Part shown: one piece after another, positions 5,703 through 6,562 of the stretch | Numbering within the stretch: position 1 is the first letter of the stretch | Layout of the letters: each line of letters opens with the position of its first letter | Assembly (NCBI GenBank): GCA_030620935.1 | Contig: JAUXIP010000121.1 | Span: 1-6,562, forward strand | From: Deltaproteobacteria bacterium | GTDB taxonomy: Bacteria > Desulfobacterota_B > Binatia > UBA9968 | Direction: 5' to 3' | Length of the DNA: 6,562 nucleotides | The notes under the pieces: generated by a model | What the model was told of the DNA's origin: nothing | The model's input: only the letters and a program-made list of their open reading frames with translations | Databases searched by the model: none | Program-made: the position numbers and the translations under genes

Positions 5703-6170
5703 CTAGCCCCGGTTGACCTTGTCCAGCTCCGCCAGCAGCTCCTTGTTTTCCGGGACGCCCTTTTCATATTCCTTCCGGAAACGGATTACCCCTTGCTTAT
5801 CGATGATGAAGACCGCCCGTTTGGGATACCCCTCTGGTCTCAAACAGTCATACATGCTGCATACGGCGCCGTGAGGATAAAAATCGGAGAGCATGGGAAA
5901 GTTGATGCCTCCCATCTTTTCAGCAAACGCCTTGTGAGAAAACGGAGAATCCACGCTTACGCTCAGCACCTGAGCGTCCCTCGCTTCGAAGTCCTTGCGC
6001 TCGGCCTCGAAGCTGGTTAATTCCCGCTGTCAACCGCCGGTAAAATCCAGCGGATAAAAGGCGAGGACGACATTTTTCTTTCCCAGATAATCTCCAAGTC
6101 CGACCTTTTCCTCTCTCGAAATCGGCAGGCTAAAATCAGGGGCCTTTTCCCCCACATTGGGCATCGCCAT
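5703..6170 (-). CDS. prxU: Selenocysteine-containing peroxiredoxin (in-frame UGA = Sec47)
   Basis: A 155-residue thiol/selenol peroxidase of the AhpC-TSA/Bcp-like peroxiredoxin family, reducing H2O2 or organic peroxides in the cytoplasm. The frame is open from ATG 6170 to TAG 5703 except for TGA at 6032-6030, codon 47. Before it the protein reads MPNVGEKAPDFSLP (residues 3-16) and VVLAFYPLDFTGG (34-46); after it QRELTSFEAERKDFEA. The TGA therefore replaces the peroxidatic Cys of P40-x3-T44-x2-C exactly. R118 (YPKRAVFIID) is the probable conserved active-site arginine. Cys104 and Cys109 are candidate resolving residues; no Cys lies five residues after the TGA, as in typical E. coli Bcp. Length is normal for the family. 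AGGAGG sits 6 nt before the start. Conventional calling would report only a fragment from Met68 (5969). Selenocysteine peroxiredoxins (PrxU of Eubacterium acidaminophilum) are known. A nonsense mutation or read error is the alternative. Confidence 0.88.
5983..6013 (-). promoter_or_regulatory. Candidate bacterial SECIS stem-loop downstream of the Sec codon
   Basis: Starting 17 nt after the UGA, GCTTCGA (6013-6007) pairs perfectly with TCGAAGC (5989-5983). GGCC (6006-6003) continues the stem against GGACT (5994-5990) with one bulged A and one G-U pair. The apical loop is GAGCGCAA (6002-5995), with G in its first position, and starts 28 nt after the UGA. Bacterial SECIS elements lie in the coding region just after UGA and usually have a G early in a short apical loop about 16-37 nt from the UGA, so this fits. 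It was folded by eye; SelB recognition is inferred. Confidence 0.65.
6030..6032 (-). other. In-frame UGA codon, predicted selenocysteine 47
   Basis: TGA on the minus strand, codon 47 of the peroxiredoxin. The codon falls in DFTGG-U-QREL, where homologues have the peroxidatic Cys (TGC/TGT). Genuine stops elsewhere in the window include TGA, so UGA is not globally reassigned here. Confidence 0.85.
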
Positions 6171-6176
6171 AAAAAA

Positions 6177-6182
6177 CCTCCT
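6177..6182 (-). promoter_or_regulatory. Ribosome-binding site of the selenoprotein peroxiredoxin
   Basis: A perfect AGGAGG on the minus strand, separated by six T residues from the ATG at 6170. It fixes that ATG as the start, in preference to the second ATG at 6164 and to Met68 after the UGA, which has no comparable site. Confidence 0.88.
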
Positions 6183-6210
6183 CGCTGTTACTTATTTGGG
6201 CTCCCTTTTA

Positions 6211-6562
6211 TCAAGTCTGTTTTTGAAGGTAAAGTCGGATATAATCCTTGAGGGCATCTTTCGTGCTGTGAAAGGCAAGCTCATCCCAGGGGATTTGAGA
6301 GGCGGCAAAGGTGCGAGCCTCTACGGACTCGTCTCCCGCCTTAAGCTCTCCGCCGACCACATCGGCCGCGTAGACCACGATCACGTTGGGAGAACGGGGA
6401 TAGGAATAGACATCCAACAAGGAGGAAAGGCGCACATCAACGTAGGACTCTTCTTGGGTCGCTCGAATGGCCGCCTCTTGAACGCTTTCTCCGCGATCCA
6501 CGTAGCCTCCCGGAAAGACCCATTTCCCTCAGCCCGGCTCCACCCCTCGACGCAATAAAACC
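6211..6562 (-). CDS. NUDIX hydrolase, 3' part, with an in-frame TGA (possible pseudogene)
   Basis: C-terminal part of a NUDIX-family pyrophosphohydrolase whose start lies beyond the right edge. Reading leftward, VLLRRGVEPG, then TGA (6531-6529), then GKWVFPGGYVDRGESVQE and about 85 more residues to TGA at 6211. The NUDIX box G-x5-E-x7-R-x3-EE is recognisable (GYVDRGE, then R-A-T-Q-E-E). However, the usual Glu after the Arg is Ala and the usual late Gly is Tyr, so metal binding may be weakened. The C-terminal VYSYPRSPNVIVVYAADVVGGEL and WDELAFHSTKDALKDY are well preserved. The TGA sits at a variable position and could have come from an Arg CGA by one transition. A short product from GTG at 6501 would lack the PGG strand. 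The gene ends 40 bp before prxU and may share its transcript. Disruption is likelier than selenocysteine. Confidence 0.7.

Noticed and set aside
5703..5969. Peroxiredoxin as an 88-residue protein starting at Met68
   Set aside because: It would lack the N-terminal strands and catalytic motif, has no ribosome site, and the upstream in-frame sequence with AGGAGG encodes the missing family residues.
5640..6020. 126-codon plus-strand frame opposite the peroxiredoxin gene
   Set aside because: It spans the terminator and the antisense of a conserved enzyme; it has no family features.
6030..6032. General reassignment of TGA (alternative genetic code) to explain the internal TGAs
   Set aside because: TGA ends the LysR, binding-protein, first-permease, Rieske and NUDIX frames at normal family lengths, so it is a real stop in this genome.

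Overview
The window looks like chromosomal DNA from a Gram-negative bacterium that decodes UGA as selenocysteine. Base composition is moderate, and the genes use GTG as well as ATG starts and both TGA and TAG stops. I cannot place the organism firmly. The genes and the GGCTGCTSAAAAA-ended repeat remind me of metagenome-type lineages near Desulfobacterota, Methylomirabilota or Tectomicrobia; that is recollection, not proof.

Left half (1-3060, minus strand): a PhnCDE-type ABC importer operon. In transcription order it encodes a secreted binding protein (3060-2194), an ATPase (2180-1374) and two tandem permeases (1101-250, then 253 to beyond the left edge). Neighbouring genes are 13 bp apart or overlap, except at the ATPase/permease junction. 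There a 272-bp inverted-repeat element (1102-1373) fills the whole gap, running from the base next to the permease start codon to the base next to the ATPase stop codon. A LysR-type regulator (4084-3173) lies upstream on the same strand. From remembered family signatures, the binding protein resembles the branch of PhnD called 'putative selenate ABC transporter' and the regulator resembles the 'selenium metabolism-associated LysR' family, so the cargo may be a selenium oxyanion rather than a phosphonate.

Middle (4085-5696, plus strand): a compact divergent promoter region whose two -35 boxes overlap drives lysR leftward and a YgfZ-type folate-binding Fe-S protein rightward. The ygfZ transcript is predicted to start at or within a base of its own ATG (4161), so it should be leaderless. 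A small Rieske ferredoxin gene follows and ends in a good intrinsic terminator.

Right part (5703-6562, minus strand): the main discovery. A 155-residue peroxiredoxin reads as one continuous frame from 6170 to 5703 except for a single in-frame TGA at 6030-6032. That TGA sits exactly at the peroxidatic cysteine of the P-x3-T-x2-C motif (PLDFTGG-U). A stem-loop suited to a bacterial SECIS begins 17 nt after it. I read this as a selenocysteine peroxiredoxin (PrxU-like) whose stop would be missed by ordinary gene calling. Just upstream in the same direction is the 3' part of a NUDIX hydrolase gene that also carries an in-frame TGA (6529-6531), but at a variable position, so disruption is likelier there.

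Taken together, the locus suggests selenium uptake and its regulation beside a selenium-dependent peroxidase and iron-sulfur/redox helper proteins. The peroxiredoxin recoding is strongly supported by the sequence. The selenium role of the transporter is an inference from family resemblance and neighbourhood.
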